Origin: Tridacna crocea
Taxonomy: Eukaryota; Mollusca; Bivalvia; Cardiida; Cardiidae
Assembly: GCA_943736015.1 (NCBI GenBank)
Contig: OX031059.1
Coordinates: 48,371,159 to 48,435,158 of the forward strand
DNA: 64,000 bases
Direction: 5' to 3'
In this document: positions 30,862 to 43,843 of the stretch, in pieces
Layout of the letters: each line of letters starts with the position of its first letter
Position numbering within the stretch: the stretch's first letter is position 1
Translations under genes and position numbers: made by a program
The notes under the pieces: model-generated
Database searches by the model: none
What the model was told of the DNA's origin: nothing
Seen by the model: only the letters and a program-made list of their open reading frames with translations

Positions 30862-31554
30862 AGGGGTAAATTAAATCTTGAGTGCAAGAAATAAATTTTT
30901 CTTTATAAGATACAAATTTGTTTGGTATTTCATTTTGTTTTTAACATTTCGCCAATCGTATCAAGACGGCCAGTGCCCCTATTCATGTCTTCCATAAGAT
31001 ATTTTGTACTTTGTGAGACCACATTCGGCAAACCTCGGGTGCTTGGAGCCATTATGTCTCTCGCCTGTAACTGGTGGATTGATATGTCAGACCTGGAAAT
31101 ACACCGGTTTATCCGGTTCTGAAATTTGTAAGGGTCTTCTTACAATAGAAAACTTGAGTTTCAATTTTCTATCAAAATCTTTCTAGATATATTTCAATTG
31201 ACAAACAGTTCGTACATTCATTTTTTAAAGTGGTTTATAAATTCCGATTGAAGTTTTCTCCAACAAATAGACAGATGTGAATAACTTCTTCGAGGTTGTT
31301 TATGTCGTTGGCTATATATAGAATCACGTGATTCTCATTTCAAAATGAAAATCTTCTTGGTAAGGACGAGGTTAGATGTGGGTACGGAATCGGCAGTGTT
31401 GTGACGAATGTGTAAGACCACGCTTGCTTTTCATCATAAACATTGCAACAGAGCTTACAGTAAGTACGATAGATAATTCCGCCTAAATGACTTAGATTGA
31501 TTATATAGGGTTTATTTCATCAGCTTGTGGTTAATATGGGGAAATATTTGCCGA

Positions 31555-31625
31555 AAAAGGCAAAGGTATGCGAAAATAACGAGTCCCGTAAGGTACGAGT
31601 TATTTTCGCGGACCTTTGCCTTTTG
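31555..31625. repeat. Hairpin with about 26-bp arms
   Basis: 'AAAAGGCAAAGGTATGCGAA' and 'TTCGCGGACCTTTGCCTTTT' pair around GAGTCCCGTAAGGTACGA. One or two mismatches. It recurs in units 2-4. Confidence 0.8.
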
Positions 31626-31989
31626 AGGTATGCGCTTTGCGCTCCCGGTGTTTCGTGAAACTCTTGCCCTTGTCGTTTTTATACGGAAAGACCTCGTACT
31701 TGGTCGATATCCTATCTTACCTCAGTACTTTGTGTTTTTTTTTGTACAGAATGTTTCTTTGGCTCTTTGTTCAGTGTATCGCGTAAAAGGTAGGCCGCAG
31801 ATTACCATGGTCTGTGCATGGATGTAATGCAAATTACGCTGAGAAATTAACGACTGATTATTAGACATTCGGTCAACCAAGGTTCAGGACGTTCTCTATG
31901 GGCGTTTTCAACCTTTTATATTGAACGAAGAGTGACTCAAACCTGCTGTTATAATTCAAAGGTTAGTGGAACCTTTTTGTTTTATTTCA

Positions 31990-32420
31990 AAACGTATTCA
32001 CCATTCTTCTCATACGTTCTAGAAAGGAACACAACTTTTGATAGCCAAACTAAATAATTTGGCCAAAATATTTTTTTGAGAATAAGACTTAGGATAATAA
32101 ACATGTCCACTTCAGTAAATACTTCGAATCACTTAGAAAGATACTTTAACAGTCCGACTTTATGTTATGAGTGCAACTTTTAATAGTGTTTTTGCAATAA
32201 AAACTAAAGTCAGACTCTATATATCGTGCGTCCGTCTTCACCAACTGTTCTTAAGAACATTCTTTGTCTTATTTTGCAAGACTTTCCAAGTTTGAAAGAA
32301 CACAACTTCTGATAAGCTAAACCAAATGGTTTAGCAAATTAGATGGTGTGTTACTATCATACTTGGAAAAATCTGGAGAACAAGACTAAGAATGTTCTTG
32401 AGAATGGTTGGTGAATATGG
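31990..32420. mobile_element. Two family-E foldback copies
   Basis: A degenerate copy lies at about 31990-32105 ('GTATTCACCATTCTTCTC', 'ACACAACTTTTGATAGCCAA'). A fuller copy at 32235-32420 has TTCACCAACTGTTCTTAAG at the left and 'AGAATGGTTGGTGAATATGG' at the right as inverted ends. It is related to 53062-53238. Confidence 0.7.
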
Positions 32421-32724
32421 AGCCTGATCAGTTTATAACTTGCAGCCTCATCTTTGACCTACAAATTGTTGTAAGCTGCCTTCAAATTAGAAAGCGATAG
32501 CTATGAAATTGCTAGGCACATAAATTGGGATGAAACTGACCAAGAATGTGGTGTCCAGTATTTTGTGAGATAGCCTTGCAAATAACCGGGCTTAAAAATG
32601 CAAATTTTTGGCCGGTTCTATACAATTGAAATTGTCTTTTGATATCATTCTGTGCTGAAGTCAAAACAATCCACGCAAAGTGTGCAATGGGGGCACGAAG
32701 GGGTAGGGGTGGCGTTAGGAGACT

Positions 32725-32903
32725 TTTGTAAACATTGTCGAATGCTGAAAAAGGAAAACATTCTGGTATCCAATTTTCCCCATCCCAAATTCCACAATTT
32801 TTTCTACCTGTTCAAATACTGTCTTTTCAGCCACATCTTTTCTGTCATCTGAAACTGCTATCACTTTTGACGAGATTAGTTTTATCCATTTGTAAAGAAT
32901 TAA
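32725..32903 (+). mobile_element. Degraded TTAA-A MITE
   Basis: 'GTAAACATTGTCGAATGCTG', 'ATTCCACAATTTTTTCTACC' and the right end 'TTTGTAAAGAATTAA' keep the family order. The hairpin no longer pairs well. Confidence 0.6.
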
Positions 32904-33874
32904 TGTGCAGTTCCCTGGCTTACCTTAATCAATAAATTAAGCTGGTTAAAGTCAGCTCTGTCGAAGTACCATACCTTACGTTTTGAACAATGCCTTAGAG
33001 GCTGACAGAAATTTAAAACGACTAGAGTTGCTTTGTGATCACTTATTGAACTATCAACATCCAAGGTATCGGAATGAAGGGCATGAACAGTGTTAGAAAT
33101 TAAAATTGGATCAAGAAGAGTTGCAGAATTCTCTGAAATACGGGTAGGTTTTGTGATGACATTAGTAAAATCGTTTAAAGAGATTATATGACTTAGGTGA
33201 TGTTCATTTGGATTTAGGAGGTCCTCGTTAAGATCGCCAAGCAATAATATATGTGGACAACACTCAAGTGCCTTTTCAATATTGATACTTAAATTTTCCC
33301 AAAATGCTACAGGTGTACCTGGAGGACGATAAATTGTACATAGCAGAATGACTGTAGATCGATACTTGATTTCAACCCAAATAGACTGAATAGCCTCAGA
33401 TTCTAGGCCAAGCCTTCTTTTTGAAGCATATATATTTGAAACATATACCAAGATTCCACCAGAATGAGATGTAAGGTCGCGCCTATACATAGTAGAAACA
33501 TGACTTTCGATCTGTAAGTCGTCATTCTTTACTGTTACATCAAGATGTGTTTCTGTAAAACTTAATACATCAAAATCGGATAAATGATCAGCAATATAAT
33601 TAAGTTTGTGTCTGATGCTGCAAATATTCAAATGCACACAAGACAGAGAGCCATTGTCATCGTGTTGTAAACAAGTAAAGGGACCTGGATTTAGTTCTAT
33701 ATCTCCCGAAAGGAGAAGTAGTATTGAAGCGAGAAACCAAAGATGAATTCGAAATTTCAAATTAGAGATACAAAAGAATAGAAAACATGTAATCGAACTG
33801 AAGGAAGGTTCAAAAAGTTTATTCGTTGTCGAAGAGAACCTCTTGCCAACCCTGCGTGTTTTAACACAGAACAA
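32900..33874 (-). CDS. Truncated LINE ORF, endonuclease only (unit 2)
   Basis: The 324-codon ORF is identical to residues 1-316 of the intact LINE ORF except C171Y. At the unit junction it runs into flanking DNA and gains eight residues (KVSQGTAH) before TAA. It keeps the hydrophobic leader, the 2A motif and the endonuclease motifs up to SDH but has no RT. The junction reads ATTAAG-GTAAGC on the minus strand, a strong splice-donor-like sequence. Whether it is transcribed is unknown. It arose by tandem duplication, so it is not a 5'-complete independent insertion. Confidence 0.9.
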   Translation of the reverse strand: MFCVKTRRVGKRFSSTTNKLFEPSFSSITCFLFFCISNLKFRIHLWFLASILLLLSGDIELNPGPFTCLQHDDNGSLSCVHLNICSIRHKLNYIADHLSDFDVLSFTETHLDVTVKNDDLQIESHVSTMYRRDLTSHSGGILVYVSNIYASKRRLGLESEAIQSIWVEIKYRSTVILLCTIYRPPGTPVAFWENLSINIEKALECCPHILLLGDLNEDLLNPNEHHLSHIISLNDFTNVITKPTRISENSATLLDPILISNTVHALHSDTLDVDSSISDHKATLVVLNFCQPLRHCSKRKVWYFDRADFNQLNLLIKVSQGTAH

Positions 33875-34796
33875 ACCTATAGCCGCGCGCCAAATTGCAA
33901 TAAATGTACCTATGGCGGATCAGTTATATCAAAATCCATAAACAAGTCCGCGCGCGAATATAGGGTCTTGAGCCTACATACAAGTGTGCCAGACATACAC
34001 CATCCCCGAATCCCAGCTAACTTTAAAGAACAAACAGAGGAAATGTACAAAAATGTAGAAAAAATAATAAGAATGAAAAAAAGGAGAACAAAAGATGATT
34101 CCAAGAATAAATCCGAATGCATTGAGAGGACTCGTAACGTTTTGGATATGACAGGAACAACGGAATAGTTTACGTAACAAGACCAGGAAAATAAATTCCA
34201 GGAGAAATTGTTGTAAACAATAAAAAAGACATCTTCAAGTTTATGTATAAACAATAACTTAAACTTGTATTAAACGTTTTAGCAGTAACAGTTGATAAAC
34301 ATCATCAAAGGAGAAGGTACATCATAAGGAAGAGCGATTTTGATTATGAAATAAAATATTTGGCTGAAAAGTCTCAACAGAACTGTATGAAGTAGTAAAG
34401 GGATATTATTTCTTGATAAAATTGTCATGTTTAGTATACCGTTCAATTATAAATAATTATGGACAGGCTGTACTTAAGAGAGAGAGAGAGGAGAACGGGC
34501 AAAGAGCCTTCAGTTATTTTCCTACCCAAGTAAAGAGTAAACGTAAATTACATGGTAAAATTGTCATACTAAGATTATTAATAGAGAGCAAGCACAGAGA
34601 GAGAGAGAAAGACAGGGGGGGGGGGCGGGAATAGGGAGGGGGACGAGCAATCTTGTAATGTGCTTACCTGGTAATAATTTATACTAAACGTACATAATAG
34701 GCTTCAATATTATAAAGATTGACATACTATCAATATTGAGGAAAACAAACTATGTGAGTGAGTGGACCGCATATATGTGCGAAGGTGGGTGTGTGC

Positions 34797-34844
<48 letters not shown>

Positions 34845-37800
34845 GAGAGAGAGAGATGGCACGCTAAATGTTCATGTAATGTCTTACAAACCATGTGAGT
34901 GTGTGGGGCGCACAATATATTACATCAAAATTGAAGCTTCGCTTCCCGCAGTGATCATGTTTGGTACAACCTGAAGTAATGATTCTTTTTACCCAATGTT
35001 ATATACATATATACAAATAACAGCCAGATATATATACTATATACTGTTTCAGTAAGTACAATATATACACATCTGGTACATATATGCATGTATACAAATA
35101 ACAGCCCAATATATACAAAATACTGATTCAGTAAATACAAAGTATAAGCATAATAGTCCAGGATTTCGTGGTCAACGAAAAGGACATTTTAACCAACAAA
35201 AAACAAATTAATTGTCTCTATTATCCCATATAAAGGAGAAGTATGCACGAAAATACATACCGGAAATTTATATACAAACGAAGCTTCAAACATAGCATCC
35301 GAAGTTCTAGACATTATGGAAAATAATTAAATGTTTGTTATGTAATGGAATTTAATAGTCATAAGTCACGTGCAAGTCACTTAACATTCCCACAATGCTT
35401 TTTTTGATTTTGGCGGGAAATCTAAAAATAGCTTAAGAGGCTACGTAGCCTTTTAAGGGAAAACCACCAAAGAAATGTTTTTTTTTTTGTAATTTTATGA
35501 TTTTTAATTACTGATGATTTGTATTGTTTTTTCATATAAATTTCAGTGACATATATATTTTTTAATTTGGTGGGATGTGAAAATTCTAAATACCCACCTT
35601 TAAGTCTTCCCTCGATATTGTAAACCAGTTAATCCTTTGCCACACAGTCAAGAGTTTAAATGAACGCTTATGAAAACATTGTGGAAAAAGGAGAAAATGC
35701 TGGTAACCAGCATTTTCTCCTTTTTCCACAATGTTTTCTATTTAGCCAAAGAGGAATTTCAGTTATTTAAGTCACAATTATTTTGTCGTCTTCTAGAGCT
35801 ATCAATTCGGAAAAATCTAGCATTTTGCCGCGTGATAGTTTAAAGGGGTAAATTAAATCTTGAGTGCAAGAAATAAATTTTTCTTTATAAGATACAAATT
35901 TGTTTGGTATTTCATTTTGTTTTTAACATTTCGCCAATCGTATCAAGACGGCCAGTGCCCCTATTCATGTCTTCCATAAGATATTTTGTACTTTGTGAGA
36001 CCACATTCGGCAAACCTCGGGTGCTTGGAGCCATTATGTCTCTCGCCTGTAACTGGTGGATTGATATGTCAGACCTGGAAATACACCGGTTTATCCGGTT
36101 CTGAAATTTGTAAGGGTCTTCTTACAATAGAAAACTTGAGTTTCAATTTTCTATCAAAATCTTTCTAGATATATTTCAATTGACAAACAGTTCGTACATT
36201 CATTTTTTAAAGTGGTTTATAAATTCCGATTGAAGTTTTCTCCAACAAATAGACAGATGTGAATAACTTCTTCGAGGTTGTTTATGTCGTTGGCTATATA
36301 TAGAATCACGTGATTCTCATTTCAAAATGAAAATCTTCTTGGTAAGGACGAGGTTAGATGTGGGTACGGAATCGGCAGTGTTGTGACGAATGTGTAAGAC
36401 CACGCTTGCTTTTCATCATAAACATTGCAACAGAGCTTACAGTAAGTACGATAGATAATTCCGCCTAAATGACTTAGATTGATTATATAGGGTTTATTTC
36501 ATCAGCTTGTGGTTAATATGGGGAAATATTTGCCGAAAAAGGCAAAGGTATGCGAAAATAACGAGTCCCGTAAGGTACGAGTTATTTTCGCGGACCTTTG
36601 CCTTTTGAGGTATGCGCTTTGCGCTCCCGGTGTTTCGTGAAACTCTTGCCCTTGTCGTTTTTATACGGAAAGACCTCGTACTTGGTCGATATCCTATCTT
36701 ACCTCAGTACTTTGTGTTTTTTTTTGTACAGAATGTTTCTTTGGCTCTTTGTTCAGTGTATCGCGTAAAAGGTAGGCCGCAGATTACCATGGTCTGTGCA
36801 TGGATGTAATGCAAATTACGCTGAGAAATTAACGACTGATTATTAGACATTCGGTCAACCAAGGTTCAGGACGTTCTCTATGGGCGTTTTCAACCTTTTA
36901 TATTGAACGAAGAGTGACTCAAACCTGCTGTTATAATTCAAAGGTTAGTGGAACCTTTTTGTTTTATTTCAAAACGTATTCACCATTCTTCTCATACGTT
37001 CTAGAAAGGAACACAACTTTTGATAGCCAAACTAAATAATTTGGCCAAAATATTTTTTTGAGAATAAGACTTAGGATAATAAACATGTCCACTTCAGTAA
37101 ATACTTCGAATCACTTAGAAAGATACTTTAACAGTCCGACTTTATGTTATGAGTGCAACTTTTAATAGTGTTTTTGCAATAAAAACTAAAGTCAGACTCT
37201 ATATATCGTGCGTCCGTCTTCACCAACTGTTCTTAAGAACATTCTTTGTCTTATTTTGCAAGACTTTCCAAGTTTGAAAGAACACAACTTCTGATAAGCT
37301 AAACCAAATGGTTTAGCAAATTAGATGGTGTGTTACTATCATACTTGGAAAAATCTGGAGAACAAGACTAAGAATGTTCTTGAGAATGGTTGGTGAATAT
37401 GGAGCCTGATCAGTTTATAACTTGCAGCCTCATCTTTGACCTACAAATTGTTGTAAGCTGCCTTCAAATTAGAAAGCGATAGCTATGAAATTGCTAGGCA
37501 CATAAATTGGGATGAAACTGACCAAGAATGTGGTGTCCAGTATTTTGTGAGATAGCCTTGCAAATAACCGGGCTTAAAAATGCAAATTTTTGGCCGGTTC
37601 TATACAATTGAAATTGTCTTTTGATATCATTCTGTGCTGAAGTCAAAACAATCCACGCAAAGTGTGCAATGGGGGCACGAAGGGGTAGGGGTGGCGTTAG
37701 GAGACTTTTGTAAACATTGTCGAATGCTGAAAAAGGAAAACATTCTGGTATCCAATTTTCCCCATCCCAAATTCCACAATTTTTTCTACCTGTTCAAATA

Positions 37801-37907
37801 CTGTCTTTTCAGCCACATCTTTTCTGTCATCTGAAACTGCTATCACTTTTGACGAGATTAGTTTTATCCATTTGTAAAGAATTAATGTGCAGTTCCCTGG
37901 CTTACCT
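32927..37907. repeat. Tandem unit 2
   Basis: 4981 bp. Same content as unit 1, with T at 33363, an 11-G run and a private A at 35462. Confidence 0.95.
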
Positions 37908-38856
37908 TAATCAATAAATTAAGCTGGTTAAAGTCAGCTCTGTCGAAGTACCATACCTTACGTTTTGAACAATGCCTTAGAGGCTGACAGAAATTTAAAA
38001 CGACTAGAGTTGCTTTGTGATCACTTATTGAACTATCAACATCCAAGGTATCGGAATGAAGGGCATGAACAGTGTTAGAAATTAAAATTGGATCAAGAAG
38101 AGTTGCAGAATTCTCTGAAATACGGGTAGGTTTTGTGATGACATTAGTAAAATCGTTTAAAGAGATTATATGACTTAGGTGATGTTCATTTGGATTTAGG
38201 AGGTCCTCGTTAAGATCGCCAAGCAATAATATATGTGGACAACACTCAAGTGCCTTTTCAATATTGATACTTAAATTTTCCCAAAATGCTACAGGTGTAC
38301 CTGGAGGACGATAAATTGTACATAGCAGAATGACTGTAGATCGATACTTGATTTCAACCCAAATAGACTGAATAGCCTCAGATTCTAGGCCAAGCCTTCT
38401 TTTTGAAGCATATATATTTGAAACATATACCAAGATTCCACCAGAATGAGATGTAAGGTCGCGCCTATACATAGTAGAAACATGACTTTCGATCTGTAAG
38501 TCGTCATTCTTTACTGTTACATCAAGATGTGTTTCTGTAAAACTTAATACATCAAAATCGGATAAATGATCAGCAATATAATTAAGTTTGTGTCTGATGC
38601 TGCAAATATTCAAATGCACACAAGACAGAGAGCCATTGTCATCGTGTTGTAAACAAGTAAAGGGACCTGGATTTAGTTCTATATCTCCCGAAAGGAGAAG
38701 TAGTATTGAAGCGAGAAACCAAAGATGAATTCGAAATTTCAAATTAGAGATACAAAAGAATAGAAAACATGTAATCGAACTGAAGGAAGGTTCAAAAAGT
38801 TTATTCGTTGTCGAAGAGAACCTCTTGCCAACCCTGCGTGTTTTAACACAGAACAA
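37882..38856 (-). CDS. Truncated LINE ORF, endonuclease only (unit 3)
   Basis: The protein is identical to that at 32900-33874, including Y171 and the eight-residue junction tail. The leader, the 2A motif and the endonuclease motifs TETHLD, GDLNED and SDH are intact; RT is absent. The perfect repetition of the chimeric tail shows that the same breakpoint was copied, not created anew. Confidence 0.9.
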   Translation of the reverse strand: MFCVKTRRVGKRFSSTTNKLFEPSFSSITCFLFFCISNLKFRIHLWFLASILLLLSGDIELNPGPFTCLQHDDNGSLSCVHLNICSIRHKLNYIADHLSDFDVLSFTETHLDVTVKNDDLQIESHVSTMYRRDLTSHSGGILVYVSNIYASKRRLGLESEAIQSIWVEIKYRSTVILLCTIYRPPGTPVAFWENLSINIEKALECCPHILLLGDLNEDLLNPNEHHLSHIISLNDFTNVITKPTRISENSATLLDPILISNTVHALHSDTLDVDSSISDHKATLVVLNFCQPLRHCSKRKVWYFDRADFNQLNLLIKVSQGTAH

Positions 38857-39783
38857 ACCTATAGCCGCGCGCCAAATTGCAATAAATGTACCTATGGCGG
38901 ATCAGTTATATCAAAATCCATAAACAAGTCCGCGCGCGAATATAGGGTCTTGAGCCTACATACAAGTGTGCCAGACATACACCATCCCCGAATCCCAGCT
39001 AACTTTAAAGAACAAACAGAGGAAATGTACAAAAATGTAGAAAAAATAATAAGAATGAAAAAAAGGAGAACAAAAGATGATTCCAAGAATAAATCCGAAT
39101 GCATTGAGAGGACTCGTAACGTTTTGGATATGACAGGAACAACGGAATAGTTTACGTAACAAGACCAGGAAAATAAATTCCAGGAGAAATTGTTGTAAAC
39201 AATAAAAAAGACATCTTCAAGTTTATGTATAAACAATAACTTAAACTTGTATTAAACGTTTTAGCAGTAACAGTTGATAAACATCATCAAAGGAGAAGGT
39301 ACATCATAAGGAAGAGCGATTTTGATTATGAAATAAAATATTTGGCTGAAAAGTCTCAACAGAACTGTATGAAGTAGTAAAGGGATATTATTTCTTGATA
39401 AAATTGTCATGTTTAGTATACCGTTCAATTATAAATAATTATGGACAGGCTGTACTTAAGAGAGAGAGAGAGGAGAACGGGCAAAGAGCCTTCAGTTATT
39501 TTCCTACCCAAGTAAAGAGTAAACGTAAATTACATGGTAAAATTGTCATACTAAGATTATTAATAGAGAGCAAGCACAGAGAGAGAGAGAAAGACAGGGG
39601 GGGGGGGGGGGGCGGGAATAGGGAGGGGGACGAGCAATCTTGTAATGTGCTTACCTGGTAATAATTTATACTAAACGTACATAATAGGCTTCAATATTAT
39701 AAAGATTGACATACTATCAATATTGAGGAAAACAAACTATGTGAGTGAGTGGACCGCATATATGTGCGAAGGTGGGTGTGTGC

Positions 39784-39831
<48 letters not shown>

Positions 39832-42800
39832 GAGAGAGAGAGATGGCACGCTAAATGTTCATGTAATGTCTTACAAACCATGTGAGTGTGTGGGGCGCAC
39901 AATATATTACATCAAAATTGAAGCTTCGCTTCCCGCAGTGATCATGTTTGGTACAACCTGAAGTAATGATTCTTTTTACCCAATGTTATATACATATATA
40001 CAAATAACAGCCAGATATATATACTATATACTGTTTCAGTAAGTACAATATATACACATCTGGTACATATATGCATGTATACAAATAACAGCCCAATATA
40101 TACAAAATACTGATTCAGTAAATACAAAGTATAAGCATAATAGTCCAGGATTTCGTGGTCAACGAAAAGGACATTTTAACCAACAAAAAACAAATTAATT
40201 GTCTCTATTATCCCATATAAAGGAGAAGTATGCACGAAAATACATACCGGAAATTTATATACAAACGAAGCTTCAAACATAGCATCCGAAGTTCTAGACA
40301 TTATGGAAAATAATTAAATGTTTGTTATGTAATGGAATTTAATAGTCATAAGTCACGTGCAAGTCACTTAACATTCCCACAATGCTTTTTTTGATTTTGG
40401 CGGGAAATCTAAAAATAGCTTAAGAGGCTACGTAGCCTTTTAAGGGAATACCACCAAAGAAATGTTTTTTTTTTTGTAATTTTATGATTTTTAATTACTG
40501 ATGATTTGTATTGTTTTTTCATATAAATTTCAGTGACATATATATTTTTTAATTTGGTGGGATGTGAAAATTCTAAATACCCACCTTTAAGTCTTCCCTC
40601 GATATTGTAAACCAGTTAATCCTTTGCCACACAGTCAAGAGTTTAAATGAACGCTTATGAAAACATTGTGGAAAAAGGAGAAAATGCTGGTAACCAGCAT
40701 TTTCTCCTTTTTCCACAATGTTTTCTATTTAGCCAAAGAGGAATTTCAGTTATTTAAGTCACAATTATTTTGTCGTCTTCTAGAGCTATCAATTCGGAAA
40801 AATCTAGCATTTTGCCGCGTGATAGTTTAAAGGGGTAAATTAAATCTTGAGTGCAAGAAATAAATTTTTCTTTATAAGATACAAATTTGTTTGGTATTTC
40901 ATTTTGTTTTTAACATTTCGCCAATCGTATCAAGACGGCCAGTGCCCCTATTCATGTCTTCCATAAGATATTTTGTACTTTGTGAGACCACATTCGGCAA
41001 ACCTCGGGTGCTTGGAGCCATTATGTCTCTCGCCTGTAACTGGTGGATTGATATGTCAGACCTGGAAATACACCGGTTTATCCGGTTCTGAAATTTGTAA
41101 GGGTCTTCTTACAATAGAAAACTTGAGTTTCAATTTTCTATCAAAATCTTTCTAGATATATTTCAATTGACAAACAGTTCGTACATTCATTTTTTAAAGT
41201 GGTTTATAAATTCCGATTGAAGTTTTCTCCAACAAATAGACAGATGTGAATAACTTCTTCGAGGTTGTTTATGTCGTTGGCTATATATAGAATCACGTGA
41301 TTCTCATTTCAAAATGAAAATCTTCTTGGTAAGGACGAGGTTAGATGTGGGTACGGAATCGGCCGTGTTGTGACGAATGTGTAAGACCACGCTTGCTTTT
41401 CATCATAAACATTGCAACAGAGCTTACAGTAAGTACGATAGATAATTCCGCCTAAATGACTTAGATTGATTATATAGGGTTTATTTCATCAGCTTGTGGT
41501 TAATATGGGGAAATATTTGCCGAAAAAGGCAAAGGTATGCGAAAATAACGAGTCCCGTAAGGTACGAGTTATTTTCGCGGACCTTTGCCTTTTGAGGTAT
41601 GCGCTTTGCGCTCCCGGTGTTTCGTGAAACTCTTGCCCTTGTCGTTTTTATACGGAAAGACCTCGTACTTGGTCGATATCCTATCTTACCTCAGTACTTT
41701 GTGTTTTTTTTTGTACAGAATGTTTCTTTGGCTCTTTGTTCAGTGTATCGCGTAAAAGGTAGGCCGCAGATTACCATGGTCTGTGCATGGATGTAATGCA
41801 AATTACGCTGAGAAATTAACGACTGATTATTAGACATTCGGTCAACCAAGGTTCAGGACGTTCTCTATGGGCGTTTTCAACCTTTTATATTGAACGAAGA
41901 GTGACTCAAACCTGCTGTTATAATTCAAAGGTTAGTGGAACCTTTTTGTTTTATTTCAAAACGTATTCACCATTCTTCTCATACGTTCTAGAAAGGAACA
42001 CAACTTTTGATAGCCAAACTAAATAATTTGGCCAAAATATTTTTTTGAGAATAAGACTTAGGATAATAAACATGTCCACTTCAGTAAATACTTCGAATCA
42101 CTTAGAAAGATACTTTAACAGTCCGACTTTATGTTATGAGTGCAACTTTTAATAGTGTTTTTGCAATAAAAACTAAAGTCAGACTCTATATATCGTGCGT
42201 CCGTCTTCACCAACTGTTCTTAAGAACATTCTTTGTCTTATTTTGCAAGACTTTCCAAGTTTGAAAGAACACAACTTCTGATAAGCTAAACCAAATGGTT
42301 TAGCAAATTAGATGGTGTGTTACTATCATACTTGGAAAAATCTGGAGAACAAGACTAAGAATGTTCTTGAGAATGGTTGGTGAATATGGAGCCTGATCAG
42401 TTTATAACTTGCAGCCTCATCTTTGACCTACAAATTGTTGTAAGCTGCCTTCAAATTAGAAAGCGATAGCTATGAAATTGCTAGGCACATAAATTGGGAT
42501 GAAACTGACCAAGAATGTGGTGTCCAGTATTTTGTGAGATAGCCTTGCAAATAACCGGGCTTAAAAATGCAAATTTTTGGCCGGTTCTATACAATTGAAA
42601 TTGTCTTTTGATATCATTCTGTGCTGAAGTCAAAACAATCCACGCAAAGTGTGCAATGGGGGCACGAAGGGGTAGGGGTGGCGTTAGGAGACTTTTGTAA
42701 ACATTGTCGAATGCTGAAAAAGGAAAACATTCTGGTATCCAATTTTCCCCATCCCAAATTCCACAATTTTTTCTACCTGTTCAAATACTGTCTTTTCAGC

Positions 42801-42894
42801 CACATCTTTTCTGTCATCTGAAACTGCTATCACTTTTGACGAGATTAGTTTTATCCATTTGTAAAGAATTAATGTGCAGTTCCCTGGCTTACCT
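37909..42894. repeat. Tandem unit 3
   Basis: 4986 bp, with a 16-G run and C at 41364, both shared with unit 4. Confidence 0.95.
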
Positions 42895-43843
42895 TAATCA
42901 ATAAATTAAGCTGGTTAAAGTCAGCTCTGTCGAAGTACCATACCTTACGTTTTGAACAATGCCTTAGAGGCTGACAGAAATTTAAAACGACTAGAGTTGC
43001 TTTGTGATCACTTATTGAACTATCAACATCCAAGGTATCGGAATGAAGGGCATGAACAGTGTTAGAAATTAAAATTGGATCAAGAAGAGTTGCAGAATTC
43101 TCTGAAATACGGGTAGGTTTTGTGATGACATTAGTAAAATCGTTTAAAGAGATTATATGACTTAGGTGATGTTCATTTGGATTTAGGAGGTCCTCGTTAA
43201 GATCGCCAAGCAATAATATATGTGGACAACACTCAAGTGCCTTTTCAATATTGATACTTAAATTTTCCCAAAATGCTACAGGTGTACCTGGAGGACGATA
43301 AATTGTACATAGCAGAATGACTGTAGATCGATACTTGATTTCAACCCAAATAGACTGAATAGCCTCAGATTCTAGGCCAAGCCTTCTTTTTGAAGCATAT
43401 ATATTTGAAACATATACCAAGATTCCACCAGAATGAGATGTAAGGTCGCGCCTATACATAGTAGAAACATGACTTTCGATCTGTAAGTCGTCATTCTTTA
43501 CTGTTACATCAAGATGTGTTTCTGTAAAACTTAATACATCAAAATCGGATAAATGATCAGCAATATAATTAAGTTTGTGTCTGATGCTGCAAATATTCAA
43601 ATGCACACAAGACAGAGAGCCATTGTCATCGTGTTGTAAACAAGTAAAGGGACCTGGATTTAGTTCTATATCTCCCGAAAGGAGAAGTAGTATTGAAGCG
43701 AGAAACCAAAGATGAATTCGAAATTTCAAATTAGAGATACAAAAGAATAGAAAACATGTAATCGAACTGAAGGAAGGTTCAAAAAGTTTATTCGTTGTCG
43801 AAGAGAACCTCTTGCCAACCCTGCGTGTTTTAACACAGAACAA
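42869..43843 (-). CDS. Truncated LINE ORF, endonuclease only (unit 4)
   Basis: The third identical 324-codon copy, with the same leader, 2A motif, endonuclease and junction tail. Unit 4 is the last unit, so this ORF is the rightmost; right of 47881 unique flanking DNA begins. Confidence 0.9.
   Translation of the reverse strand: MFCVKTRRVGKRFSSTTNKLFEPSFSSITCFLFFCISNLKFRIHLWFLASILLLLSGDIELNPGPFTCLQHDDNGSLSCVHLNICSIRHKLNYIADHLSDFDVLSFTETHLDVTVKNDDLQIESHVSTMYRRDLTSHSGGILVYVSNIYASKRRLGLESEAIQSIWVEIKYRSTVILLCTIYRPPGTPVAFWENLSINIEKALECCPHILLLGDLNEDLLNPNEHHLSHIISLNDFTNVITKPTRISENSATLLDPILISNTVHALHSDTLDVDSSISDHKATLVVLNFCQPLRHCSKRKVWYFDRADFNQLNLLIKVSQGTAH

Larger units (their letters stand above)
27941..32925. 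repeat. Tandem unit 1 (contains the 5' part of the intact LINE ORF)
   Basis: From left to right it holds LINE codons 316 to 1 (minus), the LINE 5' region, a GT/GA microsatellite, the second part of the split family-G MITE, a TTAA-A MITE (30647-30861), a palindrome GAATCACGTGATTC (31321-31334), a hairpin (31555-31625), family-E foldbacks (about 31990-32105 and 32235-32420) and a degraded TTAA-A copy (32725-32903). Positions in later units: left of the G-run add 4986, 9968 or 14955; right of it add 4982, 9969 or 14956. Confidence 0.95.

Noticed and set aside
31321-31334. GAATCACGTGATTC palindrome as an E-box promoter
   Set aside because: A perfect palindrome, but a single site with no supported gene start beside it; its four copies come from the tandem duplication.
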